Source: CAIWHR01 sp963734055
Lineage (GTDB): Bacteria; Pseudomonadota; Gammaproteobacteria; Burkholderiales; Casimicrobiaceae
Direction of reading: 5' to 3'
Assembly (NCBI GenBank): GCA_963734055.1
Contig: CAVTFQ010000008.1
Coordinates: forward strand, 143,074-207,073
Length of the DNA: 64,000 nucleotides
This document shows, in pieces, positions 6,308-15,790 of this stretch (the first letter of the stretch is position 1; each line of letters opens with the position of its first letter). The translations under genes were made by a program, and so were the position numbers. Under the pieces are notes generated by a model. The model had not been told where the DNA came from, made no database searches, and saw only the letters and a program-made list of their open reading frames with translations.

Positions 6308-8836
6308 ATGCCCCTGACCCGACGCGACTTCATCAAGGCGCAGGCCGCCGCCGCGGCCGCCGCCGTCGCCGGCATCGACCTCCCGGCGAGCGCAGCGACG
6401 CAGGCGGCGGCGCCGTCGGGCGCCTTCGCGATCAAGTGGGACAAGGCGCCCTGCCGCTTCTGCGGCACCGGATGCGGCGTGCTCGTCGGCACCAAGGACG
6501 GTCGCGTCGTCGCGACGCAGGGCGATCCCGACGCGCCGGTCAACCGGGGCCTCGCCTGCGTGAAGGGATACTTCCTGTCGCGGATCCTGTACGGCAGCGA
6601 TCGGCTGACGACGCCTCTCCTGCGCAAGAAGAACGGGGTCTACGACAAGAACGGCGAGTTCACGCCGGTGTCGTGGAACGAGGCCTTCGACGTGATGGCC
6701 GCGAAGTGGAAGGAGTCGCTCGCGAAGAAGGGCCCGACCTCGGTGGGGATGTTCGGCTCCGGCCAGTGGACGATCTGGGAAGGCTACGCGGCGGCGAAGC
6801 TGTTCAAGGCCGGCTTCCGCAGCAACAACCTCGACCCGAACGCGCGTCACTGCATGGCGAGCGCGGTCGCGGGCTTCATGCGCACGTTCGGCATCGACGA
6901 GCCGATGGGCTGCTACGACGACCTCGAGCAGGCCGATGCCTTCGTGCTGTGGGGCTCGAACATGGCCGAGATGCATCCGGTCCTGTGGTCGCGCCTCGCC
7001 GATCGCAGGCTGTCGACGCCGCACGTGAAGGTCGCGGTGCTCTCGACGTTCGAGCACCGGAGCTTCGACCTCGCCGACCTGCCGATCGTGTTCACGCCGC
7101 AGGCCGACATGGCGATCCTCAACTACCTCTGCAACTACATCATCACCAAGGGCAAGGTGAACACCGGGTTCGTGACGAAGAACGTCGCGTTCATGCGCGG
7201 CGTGACCGACATCGGCTACGGCCTCCGGCCGAACCATCCGGCGGAGAAGGGCCAGAAGAACAACGGCTACGCGGGCCCCGACGGCACGCCGACGGGCGAC
7301 CCGAACCACGCCGACCGGATCACCTACGAGGAGTTCGCCCGATTCGTCGCCGAATACACCGCCGAGAAGACCTCGAAGATCTCCGGCGTGCCGGTGCGCG
7401 ATCTCGAGGCGCTCGCCGAGATCTATGCCGACCCGAAGCTGAAGGTCGTGTCGTACTGGACGATGGGCTTCAACCAGCACACGCGCGGCACGTGGGTCAA
7501 CAACATGATCTACAACGTGCACCTGCTCACGGGCAAGATCGCCGAGCCGGGCAACGGGCCGTTCTCGCTGACCGGCCAGCCGTCCGCCTGCGGCACGGCG
7601 CGGGAGGTCGGCACGTTCTCGCACCGGCTGCCCGCCGACATGGTCGTCGTGAATCCGAAGCATCGGCAGATCACCGAGGAGATCTGGCAGCTGCCCGAGG
7701 GCACGCTCCCCGACCAGCCGGGCTTCCACGCGGTGCTCCAGAGCCGGATGCTGAAGGACGGCAAGCTCAACTGCTACTGGACGATGACGACCAACAACAT
7801 GCAGGCCGGTCCGAACATCAACCAGGAGATCTACCCCGGCTGGCGCAACCCCGAGAACTTCGTCGTCGTCTCCGACGCCTATCCGACCGTTTCCGCGCTC
7901 GCGGCCGACCTGGTCCTGCCGGCGGCGATGTGGGTCGAGAAGGAAGGCGCCTACGGCAACTCCGAACGGCGCACGCAGTTCTGGCGGCAGCAGGTGAAGG
8001 CGCCGGGCGAAGCGCGGTCCGACCTGTGGCAACTCCTGGAGTTCTCGAAGCGCTTCAAGGTCGAGGAGGTCTGGCCGCCCGAGCTCATCGCGAGGAAGCC
8101 GCAATACAAGGGCAAGACGCTCTTCGACGTGCTCTACGCCAACGGCGTCGTCGACCGCTATCCGCTCAAGGACCTCCAGGCCGGCTACGACAACGACGAC
8201 TCGCAGCTCATCGGCTTCTACGCGCAAAAGGGGCTGTTCGAGGAATACCGGAAGTTCGGCGTCGGCCACGCGCACGACCTGGCCGAGTTCGACGCCTACC
8301 ACAAGGCGCGCGGGCTCCGCTGGCCCGTGGTCGACGGCAAGGAGACGCTCTGGCGGTTCCGCGAAGGCTACGATCCGTACGTCAAGACCGGCGAAGGCGT
8401 GCGCTTCTACGGCAAGCCCGACGGCCGCGCGGTGATCTACGCACTGCCCTGGGTGCCGGCGGTCGAAGTCCCCGACAAGGAGTTCGACCTGTGGCTCTGC
8501 ACGGGACGCGTCCTCGAGCACTGGCACACGGGAACGATGACCCGCCGCGTGGTCGAGCTGCATCGCGCCGTTCCCGAGGCGGTCGTGTTCATGCATCCGG
8601 ATGACGCGCGCGCCCGCGGCCTGCAGCGCGGCATGGAATGCAGGGTTGCGTCGCGCCGCGGCGAGATCGTCGCGCACGTCGAGACGCGGGGCCGCAACAA
8701 GCCTCCCCCGGGGCTCGTGTTCGTCCCCTTCTTCGACGAGAGCAAGCTCGTGAACAAGCTCACGCTCGACGCGACGTGCCCGATCTCGAAGGAGACGGAC
8801 TTCAAGAAGTGCGCCGTCAAGGTGACCAAGATCTGA
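6308..8836 (+). CDS. napA: Periplasmic nitrate reductase, catalytic subunit
   Basis: 842 residues, usual length. The Tat signal is TRRDFIKAQAAA at 4-15. The [4Fe-4S] ligands are Cys49, Cys52, Cys56 and Cys84 (CRFCGTGC, then LACVKGY), and Cys182 (NARHCMAS) is the expected molybdenum ligand. Bis-MGD binding stretches are intact, including WGSNMAEMHP, TMGFNQHTRG, LTGQPSACGTAREVG and the C-terminal LCTGRVLEHWHTGTMTRR. It reduces nitrate to nitrite in the periplasm with electrons from NapB. GGAGG lies 9 bp before the ATG. The gene belongs to a napDABC set; napF, napG and napH are not present nearby. Confidence 0.98.
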   Translation: MPLTRRDFIKAQAAAAAAAVAGIDLPASAATQAAAPSGAFAIKWDKAPCRFCGTGCGVLVGTKDGRVVATQGDPDAPVNRGLACVKGYFLSRILYGSDRLTTPLLRKKNGVYDKNGEFTPVSWNEAFDVMAAKWKESLAKKGPTSVGMFGSGQWTIWEGYAAAKLFKAGFRSNNLDPNARHCMASAVAGFMRTFGIDEPMGCYDDLEQADAFVLWGSNMAEMHPVLWSRLADRRLSTPHVKVAVLSTFEHRSFDLADLPIVFTPQADMAILNYLCNYIITKGKVNTGFVTKNVAFMRGVTDIGYGLRPNHPAEKGQKNNGYAGPDGTPTGDPNHADRITYEEFARFVAEYTAEKTSKISGVPVRDLEALAEIYADPKLKVVSYWTMGFNQHTRGTWVNNMIYNVHLLTGKIAEPGNGPFSLTGQPSACGTAREVGTFSHRLPADMVVVNPKHRQITEEIWQLPEGTLPDQPGFHAVLQSRMLKDGKLNCYWTMTTNNMQAGPNINQEIYPGWRNPENFVVVSDAYPTVSALAADLVLPAAMWVEKEGAYGNSERRTQFWRQQVKAPGEARSDLWQLLEFSKRFKVEEVWPPELIARKPQYKGKTLFDVLYANGVVDRYPLKDLQAGYDNDDSQLIGFYAQKGLFEEYRKFGVGHAHDLAEFDAYHKARGLRWPVVDGKETLWRFREGYDPYVKTGEGVRFYGKPDGRAVIYALPWVPAVEVPDKEFDLWLCTGRVLEHWHTGTMTRRVVELHRAVPEAVVFMHPDDARARGLQRGMECRVASRRGEIVAHVETRGRNKPPPGLVFVPFFDESKLVNKLTLDATCPISKETDFKKCAVKVTKI

Positions 8837-8910
8837 AACGGCCGCGCTTGCGCGACGACCTCGTCCCGCCCGTTCCGGCGCACCCACCGATTCGACCGAA
8901 GGAGCGACGC

Positions 8911-9420
8911 ATGCGTGCCCTCGCCCGACTGATTCTTCACCTCGCCCTGCTGGCGGTGCTCGCGACGACGCTCGTGGCCGTCGCGGCGATGGCCGCGCCG
9001 CCCGTGCCGGCGGCGCCTTCGGCCGCGGCTCCCGCGGCGTCGGCCAACCTGCGGTCGCTGCGGGGCGATACGCCGATCGACGAGACCAGCGAGTCCGACG
9101 TCTCGAAGCTCAATCGCGACCGGCCGCCGCTGCCGCGCGCCTCGTCCGTCGAGCCGCCGCTGATCCCGCACTCCATCCGCGGCTACCAGATCACGAAGAA
9201 CTTCAACAAGTGCATGGACTGCCATGCCTGGGACAAGACGAGGGACTCGGGAGCGACGCGCGTGAGCGAAACGCACTTCAAGGGCTATGACGGGCGCAAG
9301 CTCGACAACATCTCGCCGCGCCGCTACGTGTGCACGATCTGCCACGTGCCGGCCGGGGATGCCCCCCCGCTCGTCGTGAACACGTTCCAGCCCGCGCCCG
9401 AGCTCGCGCCCAAGCGCTAG
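8911..9420 (+). CDS. napB: Periplasmic nitrate reductase, diheme cytochrome subunit
   Basis: 169 residues with an N-terminal signal peptide followed by an Ala/Pro-rich linker. Two CxxCH c-heme sites (CMDCH, CTICH) and flanking histidines such as those in IPHSIRGY and ETHFKGY, which are likely axial ligands, identify NapB. It transfers electrons from NapC to NapA. AAGGAG at about 8899 precedes the ATG at 8911. It lies 74 bp after napA and 30 bp before napC. Confidence 0.95.
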   Translation: MRALARLILHLALLAVLATTLVAVAAMAAPPVPAAPSAAAPAASANLRSLRGDTPIDETSESDVSKLNRDRPPLPRASSVEPPLIPHSIRGYQITKNFNKCMDCHAWDKTRDSGATRVSETHFKGYDGRKLDNISPRRYVCTICHVPAGDAPPLVVNTFQPAPELAPKR

Positions 9421-9450
9421 CCGCATCGCCGACACCGAGGGAGACCCCGA

Positions 9451-10101
9451 ATGCAGAACCTCAACCACGGCGAAGGTGTCCTCGGGCGCCTGTGGCGCCG
9501 GATCAAGGCCGCGGGGCCGCTGTTCGTCGCCGGCACGTTCGTCACGGGCATGCTCGCGTGGGGCGCCTTCAACTGGACGCTCGAGCTCACCAACACCGAG
9601 ACGTTCTGCATCTCGTGCCACGAGATGCGGGAGAACGTGTTCAAGGAGTACCGCAACACGACCCATTACCAGAATGGGACCGGCGTGCGCGCGACGTGCC
9701 CCGACTGCCACGTTCCGAAGGACTGGACGCACAAGATCGTCCGCAAGATCCAGGCGTCGAACGAGCTCTGGCACCACATGATCGGCAGCGTCGACACTCC
9801 CGAGAAGTTCAACGCGAAGCGACTTCGGCTCGCGCAGAGCGAATGGGCCCGGATGCGCAGCACCGATTCGCGCGAGTGCCGCAACTGCCATCGCTTCGAC
9901 TACATGGACTTCGCGGAGCAGAGCCGGCGCGGCTCCGCGCAGCATCAAAAGGGATTCAACGAGGGCAAGACGTGCATCGACTGCCACAAAGGCATCGCGC
10001 ACACGCTGCCCCCGATCGAGCAGAACATCGGGGCGCCCAAGCTCGGCGCCGGCGAAACCGCGCCCGATGCGGCAGCCGGACGGAGGCAGTCGAACTCGTA
10101 G
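9451..10101 (+). CDS. napC: NapC/NirT tetraheme quinol dehydrogenase
   Basis: 216 residues. One N-terminal membrane anchor (about 22-45) is followed by four CxxCH heme sites (CISCHEM, CPDCH, CRNCH, CIDCH), with the EMRENVFKEY segment typical of the NapC/NirT family. It takes electrons from the quinol pool and passes them to NapB. It is the last gene of the nap operon. The C-terminal tail is polar and unconserved in appearance. Since napGH are missing, NapC is the only visible quinol link. Confidence 0.95.
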   Translation: MQNLNHGEGVLGRLWRRIKAAGPLFVAGTFVTGMLAWGAFNWTLELTNTETFCISCHEMRENVFKEYRNTTHYQNGTGVRATCPDCHVPKDWTHKIVRKIQASNELWHHMIGSVDTPEKFNAKRLRLAQSEWARMRSTDSRECRNCHRFDYMDFAEQSRRGSAQHQKGFNEGKTCIDCHKGIAHTLPPIEQNIGAPKLGAGETAPDAAAGRRQSNS

Positions 10102-10315
10102 CCCGGGCCGGCGCGGGACCGCCCCGCCCGGCTTGCCGGGTTCGCACGTGCCGCCGCACCGCGCAACGGCCGACCGTATCAACTTACGATGGGAACCCCG
10201 CCCGCAGGCCAAGGCGGCGGAGGCTCTTTGACTCCGCTCTCAACCAACCGGAGGAGCGAAGCGGAAACCCCTCCATCCCAGGATTTCGGGAACGACCAAG
10301 CCGCGGCGCGCGGCC

Positions 10316-10498
10316 CTATTCGGCGGTCCAGCTCGGCTCGAGCCCGACCCGGGCGAGACCGTCGCGCGCGACCGACTCCTCGGCGGCCGCAGCATGCTCA
10401 TCCTCCCGCGACGACACCGCCATCAGCGCGAACACCATGAATCCGGCCGATCCACCGAGCAGGAATGCCGCAACCACCCACCACACTGACGTCATCAT
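10316..10498 (-). CDS. Small single-pass membrane protein
   Basis: 60 residues from tandem ATGs at 10498/10495. One strong transmembrane segment (SVWWVVAAFLLGGSAGFMVFALMA) is followed by an acidic cytoplasmic-type tail (SSREDEHAAAAEESVARDG). AAGGT sits 4-8 bp upstream. It lies alone between napC and the ppdK promoter region. The membrane segment and start signal support a real gene; no function can be assigned. Confidence 0.5.
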   Translation of the reverse strand: MMTSVWWVVAAFLLGGSAGFMVFALMAVSSREDEHAAAAEESVARDGLARVGLEPSWTAE

Positions 10499-10858
10499 GA
10501 CCTTTTGGTTACAAGCCTCATACAGGTTTAGTACACCCTCGGGCATTTGTCCAGGTCGCGTTGCATACGACATCTTGTAGCGGAGCCTCCCAACAACCGC
10601 TAGAACTCGTGGTGCCGCCGTCCCAGGCATTTCGGCGCCGCCCACGGTGTTTACTGTATACGACAGCGTTCCGGGGCGCCTTGACGGCGGTCAAGCGCCG
10701 GTCCGTTACCCCGGCGAGGCCGGGCCTTCCCGCCGGCATCCCTGTCCCCCTCCCGGTTGACCCATGTCAGCGTAGCTCCGTCGGCCGCGGCCGAGAATGT
10801 CTCCATGGGTCAGGTGCCTCGGCTGTTCACGGTGCAAGGATTTCCCGGGAGTCTCCAT
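10499..10858. other. Intergenic region upstream of ppdK
   Basis: About 360 bp separate the small membrane protein from the divergent ppdK. The stretch is less GC-rich than its neighbours near 10500-10670, so it probably holds promoters for both. No operator, riboswitch or RNA gene could be recognised. An in-frame extension of ppdK to 10757 exists, but it has no similarity and was not used. Confidence 0.5.
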
Positions 10859-13657
10859 ATGGCTGCGAGCCGGTTTGTCTACACGTTCGAAGAAGGCAAC
10901 CCCGCCGACAAGATGCTGCTCGGCGGCAAGGGTGCGAACCTGTGCGCGATGACCCAGATCGGTCTCGATGTTCCGCCCGGATTCGTCATCTCGACCGCGG
11001 CCTGCCTCGCCTACCTCGACCGGAACGCCCTCCCCGACGACCTGATGGCCGACGTCCGGGCCCACGTCGCGACGCTCGAGCGCAAGACCGGCAAGCGCTT
11101 CGGCGACGCCGCGAATCCGCTCCTGGTCTCGGTGCGATCCGGCTCGGCGATGTCGATGCCCGGGATGATGGACACGATCCTGAACCTGGGTCTCAACGAG
11201 GCGACGCTCGCGGGGCTGATCCGCGCCACCGGCAATCCGCGCTTCGGCTGCGACGCGTGGCGGCGCTTCGTCCAGCTGTTCGGCAAGATCGCGCTCGGCG
11301 TCCCCGACGAGATGTTCGACGAGGCGATGACGGCGGCCAAGCGCGCGCACGACGCGAAGAACGACGTCGACCTCGACGCCGAGGCGCTGCGGGCGCTCGC
11401 GTCGAGATTCCTCGAGATCTGCCGCGAGCACACCGGTGCGGCGTTCCCGGACGATCCCCACGAGCAGCTCCGGCTCGCAATTGAAGCGGTGTTCCGCTCG
11501 TGGAACGGCAAGCGCGCGATCGACTACCGCCGACAGTTCCGCATCACCAAGGACATGGCGAACGGCACCGCGGTCAACGTCGTCGCGATGGTGTTCGGCA
11601 ACCTCGGCGAGGACTCCGCGACGGGCGTGGGCTTCACCCGCAATCCCGGCACCGGCGAGAACGCCATCTACGGCGAGTATCTCGTCAACGCGCAGGGTGA
11701 GGACGTCGTCGCCGGCATCCGCACGCCGAAGCCGATCGCTGCGATGGCGGCCGAGATGCCGGCGCTGCATCGTGAGCTCGTGGCGCTCCGCGACAAGCTC
11801 GAGGCGCATTACAAGGAAGTGCAGGATTTCGAGTTCACGATCGAGCGCGGCCACCTCTATTGCCTGCAGACCCGCAACGGCAAGATGAACGCGCGGGCGA
11901 TGGTCGTCACCTCCGTCGAGATGTGCGGAGAGGGCCTGATCAGCCGCGAGCGGGCGCTCGCGCGGATCAACCCATCGCTGCTGGAGCAGCTCCTCGTGCC
12001 GACGCTCGACCCGAGGCAGGCGGCGACGCCGCTCGCGCAGGGGCTTCCGGCCTCGCCGGGCGCGGCGTCCGGCACCATCGTCTTCGACGCCGACACCGCC
12101 GAACAGCGTGGCAAGCTCGGAGAGAAGGTCGTCCTCGTCCGCGAGGAGACCAAGCCCGAGGATATCCACGGCTTCTTCGCGGCGCAGGCGATCCTGACCT
12201 CGCGCGGCGGCAAGACCTCGCACGCGGCGGTCGTCGCGCGCGGGATGGGCAAGCCCTGCGTCTCCGGCTGCGAGGCGATCCGGATCGACGTTCGCGAGCG
12301 CCGCGCCGACATTGGCGGCACGGTGCTGCGCGAAGGCGATCTCATCACGGTCGACGGCTCGACCGGCAACGTCTATGCGGGAGCGATCCCGACGGTCGAG
12401 GCCGAGTTCTTTCCGGAGCTCGCGACGCTCCTGGGCTGGGCGGACGGCGTCGCCCGGCTCGCGGTGCTCGCCAACGCGGACACGCCGCGCGACGCGGCCC
12501 GCGCGCGGCAATACGGAGCGAAGGGGATCGGGCTCTGCCGCACCGAGCGGATGTTCAACGACAGCGAGCGGCTGCCGATCGTGCAGGAGATGATCCTGGC
12601 CGAGACCAAGGAGGCGCGGCGGGCAGCCCTCGACCGGCTGCTGCCGATCCAGCGTGGCGATTTCAAGGGCATCTTCGAGGCGATGGCCGGCCTGCCGGTC
12701 ACGATCCGGCTGCTCGATCCGCCGATGCACGAATTCCTGCCGACCGCTTCGCAGCTCGAGTTCGAGATCGACCAGCTGCGCCACCTCCAGCGCACGACCC
12801 GCACGATCGCGGAACTGCCGGGCACGCTCAAGCTCCTCGACCCGGAGCTGCCCCGCGACTACGTCGAAAGCTTGTCCAAGCTGCAGCAGAGCCTTACGCA
12901 CTACCGGGACACCCAGCGCGACGGCACGCTGCTCGCGCGGCGCGAGGCGCTGCTCAAGACCGTTCATCTGCTCTCCGAGGTCAACCCGATGCTCGGGCAC
13001 CGCGGCGTGCGGCTGGGAATCTCCTATCCGGAAATCTACGAGATGCAGATCCGGGCGATCCTCGAAGCCGCTGCCGAGTGCGTGAAGGAAGGCATCGACG
13101 CGCATCCCGAGATCATGGTGCCGCAGGTCGCGACCGCCGAGGAGCTCAAGCGGGTGAAGGCGATCGTCGATGCGGTGCGGGCCGAGATCGAGACGCGCGA
13201 CCGCATCAGGCTGCGCTTCAGGTTCGGCACGATGGTCGAAGTCGTGCGCGCGTGCCTGCGGGCCGCGCGGCTGGCCGAGGTCGCCGAGTTCTTCTCGTTC
13301 GGCACCAACGACCTCTCGCAGGCGACGTTCTCGTTCTCGCGCGAGGATGCCGAGAACAAGTTCCTGCCGCTCTACCTCGAGAGCGGCATCCTGCGCGACA
13401 ACCCGTTCGAGGTGCTCGACGTGAAGGGCGTCGGCCGGCTGATGAAGCTCGCGGTCGACTGGGGCCGCGAGGCGAGGCCCGACCTCGTCATCGGCATCTG
13501 CGGCGAGCACGGCGGGCATCCGGACTCGATCCGGTTCTGCCACTACGCGGGCCTCGACTACGTCTCGTGCTCGGCCCCGCGCGTGCCCATCGCGCGCCTC
13601 GCCGCGGCGCAGGCGAAGCTCCGCGAGGCGGAGTACGACGAGTCGATTTTCGAGTGA
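10859..13657 (+). CDS. ppdK: Pyruvate, phosphate dikinase
   Basis: 932 residues. It interconverts pyruvate, ATP and phosphate with PEP, AMP and pyrophosphate. The N-terminal ATP-grasp domain starts with YTFEEGNPADKMLLGGKGANL. The swivelling domain has the phospho-accepting His455 in GGKTSHAAVVARGMG, and the C-terminal PEP-binding barrel carries CRTERMF, EVNPMLGHRGVRLG and SFGTNDLSQATFSFSRED. The ATG at 10859 is preceded by GGGAG. The next gene begins 10 bp downstream, so the two may form an operon. In this setting it may serve gluconeogenesis or reversible glycolysis. Confidence 0.97.
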   Translation: MAASRFVYTFEEGNPADKMLLGGKGANLCAMTQIGLDVPPGFVISTAACLAYLDRNALPDDLMADVRAHVATLERKTGKRFGDAANPLLVSVRSGSAMSMPGMMDTILNLGLNEATLAGLIRATGNPRFGCDAWRRFVQLFGKIALGVPDEMFDEAMTAAKRAHDAKNDVDLDAEALRALASRFLEICREHTGAAFPDDPHEQLRLAIEAVFRSWNGKRAIDYRRQFRITKDMANGTAVNVVAMVFGNLGEDSATGVGFTRNPGTGENAIYGEYLVNAQGEDVVAGIRTPKPIAAMAAEMPALHRELVALRDKLEAHYKEVQDFEFTIERGHLYCLQTRNGKMNARAMVVTSVEMCGEGLISRERALARINPSLLEQLLVPTLDPRQAATPLAQGLPASPGAASGTIVFDADTAEQRGKLGEKVVLVREETKPEDIHGFFAAQAILTSRGGKTSHAAVVARGMGKPCVSGCEAIRIDVRERRADIGGTVLREGDLITVDGSTGNVYAGAIPTVEAEFFPELATLLGWADGVARLAVLANADTPRDAARARQYGAKGIGLCRTERMFNDSERLPIVQEMILAETKEARRAALDRLLPIQRGDFKGIFEAMAGLPVTIRLLDPPMHEFLPTASQLEFEIDQLRHLQRTTRTIAELPGTLKLLDPELPRDYVESLSKLQQSLTHYRDTQRDGTLLARREALLKTVHLLSEVNPMLGHRGVRLGISYPEIYEMQIRAILEAAAECVKEGIDAHPEIMVPQVATAEELKRVKAIVDAVRAEIETRDRIRLRFRFGTMVEVVRACLRAARLAEVAEFFSFGTNDLSQATFSFSREDAENKFLPLYLESGILRDNPFEVLDVKGVGRLMKLAVDWGREARPDLVIGICGEHGGHPDSIRFCHYAGLDYVSCSAPRVPIARLAAAQAKLREAEYDESIFE

Positions 13658-13667
13658 AGGAGCGCCC

Positions 13668-14237
13668 GTGGCGGGCGAACGGGTGGCCGGCGCGCGGTTC
13701 TGCCTCTGGGACCGCGCGGCGATCGAGGGCGTGCTCGACCGGATGGCGTTCGCGGCGGCGGCGCTCCTGCGCGGCTGTGAGGATCCGCTGCTCCTCGGCA
13801 TCCTGCGTCGCGGTGCTCCCCTCGCGCAGATGCTGCAGACGCGACTCGCGACGCGCTACGCGCTCGACGTGCCGCGCTACGACCTGAAGCTGAAGCGATA
13901 CGCCGACGACCTCGCGCTCGTGCACCCCGACACGGAGCTGACCGAGAACGCGGAGTTCTCCGCCCGCAGGCTCGAGCGCGCGACCGTGCTCGTCGTCGAC
14001 GACGTCCTCTATCGAGGCCACTCGCTCGCGCGGGTGCTCGCCTACCTGTCGCAGCGGCAGGCGCCGGTGATCCGCGCCGCCGTGCTCGTCGATCGCTGCG
14101 CGGCACAGTTGCCGGTCCACGCGGACGTCGTCGGCATAAGGCTGCAGGCAGCGCCCGGCGACGTCGTCGAGTGCAACGTCCCCCCCTACGAGGACGAGCT
14201 CAGGATCGAGCTCTTGCGCCCGACGATCCGGCCCTAG
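13668..14237 (+). CDS. Phosphoribosyltransferase family protein (PyrR-like)
   Basis: 189 residues from GTG 13668, preceded by GAAGGAG. The PRPP-binding motif VLVVDDVLYRGHS (about 107-119) and the early LLGILRRGAPLAQML place it in the type I PRTase fold, closest in layout to PyrR (uracil PRTase/attenuation regulator). YDLKLKRYADDL in the hood region is unlike a typical PyrR. It could therefore be a bifunctional regulator or a salvage enzyme. It follows ppdK by 10 bp, which gives no hint of a pyrimidine role. Confidence 0.75.
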   Translation: MAGERVAGARFCLWDRAAIEGVLDRMAFAAAALLRGCEDPLLLGILRRGAPLAQMLQTRLATRYALDVPRYDLKLKRYADDLALVHPDTELTENAEFSARRLERATVLVVDDVLYRGHSLARVLAYLSQRQAPVIRAAVLVDRCAAQLPVHADVVGIRLQAAPGDVVECNVPPYEDELRIELLRPTIRP

Positions 14238-14255
14238 GAGCTGTCGGAGCCGGAG

Positions 14256-15704
14256 TCATTCCGCGGGATGCAGCTCCGCGAGCTTGCGCCGCAGGAGTTT
14301 GCCCGTCGCCGTGCGCGGCAAGGCCGGCATCGCCCGCAGGCAGCACGGGCGCTGGTAGGGAGGCAGGGCGCCGGTGACGCTTGCGAGCGCCGCCGCCGCG
14401 GATTCCGGGTCCGCGCCGTCGCGCAGCGCATAGTAGAAGGCGATCGCCCCGACTCCATCGGCATCCGCCACCGACACCGCCGCACCCTCGGCGATCGCGG
14501 CCGACGCTCCCGCCAGGCGCTCCTCCAGCGCGACCAGGTCCACCCATCGCCCGCGGACCTTGACGAGCGCATCCTCGCGCCCGCCGAAGCGCCACGTGCC
14601 GCCTTCGCCGCGCAGGAACAGGTCCGCCGGGCAGAACGCGCCGTCGCGGAAGTATTCCGCCTGGGCGTCCGGGCGCTCGAAATAGCCGAGCGAAAGCGTC
14701 GGCGCGCGGATCGCGACGCGCGTCGGCCGCGCAGGATCGGCCTCCAGGGCGCGGATCTCGACGCCGGGCGCCGGCAAGAAGCCGCCGCCTTCGGTCGCGT
14801 CGACGAGGACGAGGCACAACGTCTCCGAAGCGCCGTAGCCATCGACGATCGGCAGGTCCGCCTGCCGGCGCCACTCCGCGCGGAGGTTCGCGGGCAGCGC
14901 CTCGCCCGCCGAGACGCAGACGCGAATGCCGCGGTCGCGAAAGCGGGGCGCGCAGCCTTCCTTGAGCAGCGCGCGATACATCGACGGCACGGTGAAGAAT
15001 ACCGTCGGGCGCTCACGCTCGACGATGGCGGTCACCTTGGCGGCCGTGGGCCAGTCGGATTCGAGAATGACGCTCGCGCCGAGCGCGAGCCCCGAGAACA
15101 GGCTGTTGGCCTGCGGGTACGCGAAGAACAGCTTCGACGTCGCGAACAGGCGATCGCCGGGCCCGACGTGCAGAATTTCGGCGACGACGCGCCAGCAGTG
15201 CTGCGCGAACCGCTGCGGATGGACGACGGCCTTGGGCTTGCCGGACGTTCCGGACGAGTGGCCCCAGAAGGCCGGCGCCTCCTCGTCGCTCCGATGCGGG
15301 GCGACCGCCTCGACGTTCCGCTGCGCGCGAGTCCATTCGTCGAGCGTCACGAGCCGGTCGTGCCACGTTGCGAGGGTCCCGTCGCGCGACTCGGCCAGGA
15401 CCCATCGGAACCGCGCATCCGAGAGAATCGTCTCCCATTCCGTCGCGCCGAGCCGCGGATTGACGCCGACGGCCACGCCGCCGGCCCAGATCGCGCCGAG
15501 AAACGCGGTGACCCAGGGGACGCCGTCGGGCAGCTTGACCGCGACCCGATCGCCGGGCTCGAGGCCGCGTCGTTGCCAGTCGCCCGCCGCGCGGGCCACG
15601 GCGGCGCGCAGTTCGGCATACGTGACGCGCTCGTCGCCGCACGCGAGCGCAACGTCGCCGGGTTCGCCGCGCGTGAGCAGCACGTCGGCTGCGTTGATCG
15701 TCAT
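14256..15704 (-). CDS. Acyl-CoA synthetase, benzoate-CoA ligase-like
   Basis: 482 residues of the ANL adenylating superfamily. The P-loop-like motif is HSSGTSGKPKAVVHP (about 149-163), the adenine-binding motif is GYGASETL and the C-terminal catalytic lysine motif is TGKLLRRK. FAYPQANSLFSGLALGAS and the overall layout resemble benzoate- and hydroxybenzoate-CoA ligases, so an aromatic or short carboxylic acid substrate is likely. It is convergent with the PRTase gene (18 bp apart) and stands alone, without visible aromatic-degradation partners, so the substrate remains open. Confidence 0.8.
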   Translation of the reverse strand: MTINAADVLLTRGEPGDVALACGDERVTYAELRAAVARAAGDWQRRGLEPGDRVAVKLPDGVPWVTAFLGAIWAGGVAVGVNPRLGATEWETILSDARFRWVLAESRDGTLATWHDRLVTLDEWTRAQRNVEAVAPHRSDEEAPAFWGHSSGTSGKPKAVVHPQRFAQHCWRVVAEILHVGPGDRLFATSKLFFAYPQANSLFSGLALGASVILESDWPTAAKVTAIVERERPTVFFTVPSMYRALLKEGCAPRFRDRGIRVCVSAGEALPANLRAEWRRQADLPIVDGYGASETLCLVLVDATEGGGFLPAPGVEIRALEADPARPTRVAIRAPTLSLGYFERPDAQAEYFRDGAFCPADLFLRGEGGTWRFGGREDALVKVRGRWVDLVALEERLAGASAAIAEGAAVSVADADGVGAIAFYYALRDGADPESAAAALASVTGALPPYQRPCCLRAMPALPRTATGKLLRRKLAELHPAE

Positions 15705-15790
15705 GGCTGCGCCTTATCCCTGAGCCGGGATCATGGGCGCGCGCGTCGAGAACGACCTTGACGAATCTCAAGGCGCGGGCCGCCTGCTCC

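Noticed and set aside
5822..8887. Very long minus-strand open frame continuing upstream of the HtrA-type gene
   Set aside because: It is antisense to napD and napA, Arg/Glu/Val-rich with no domain, and is explained by GC-rich third-position bias. Only the last 349 codons are a real gene.
10706..13801. 1031-codon open frame opposite ppdK
   Set aside because: Composition is that of an antisense shadow of a conserved enzyme gene; no start signal or motif.
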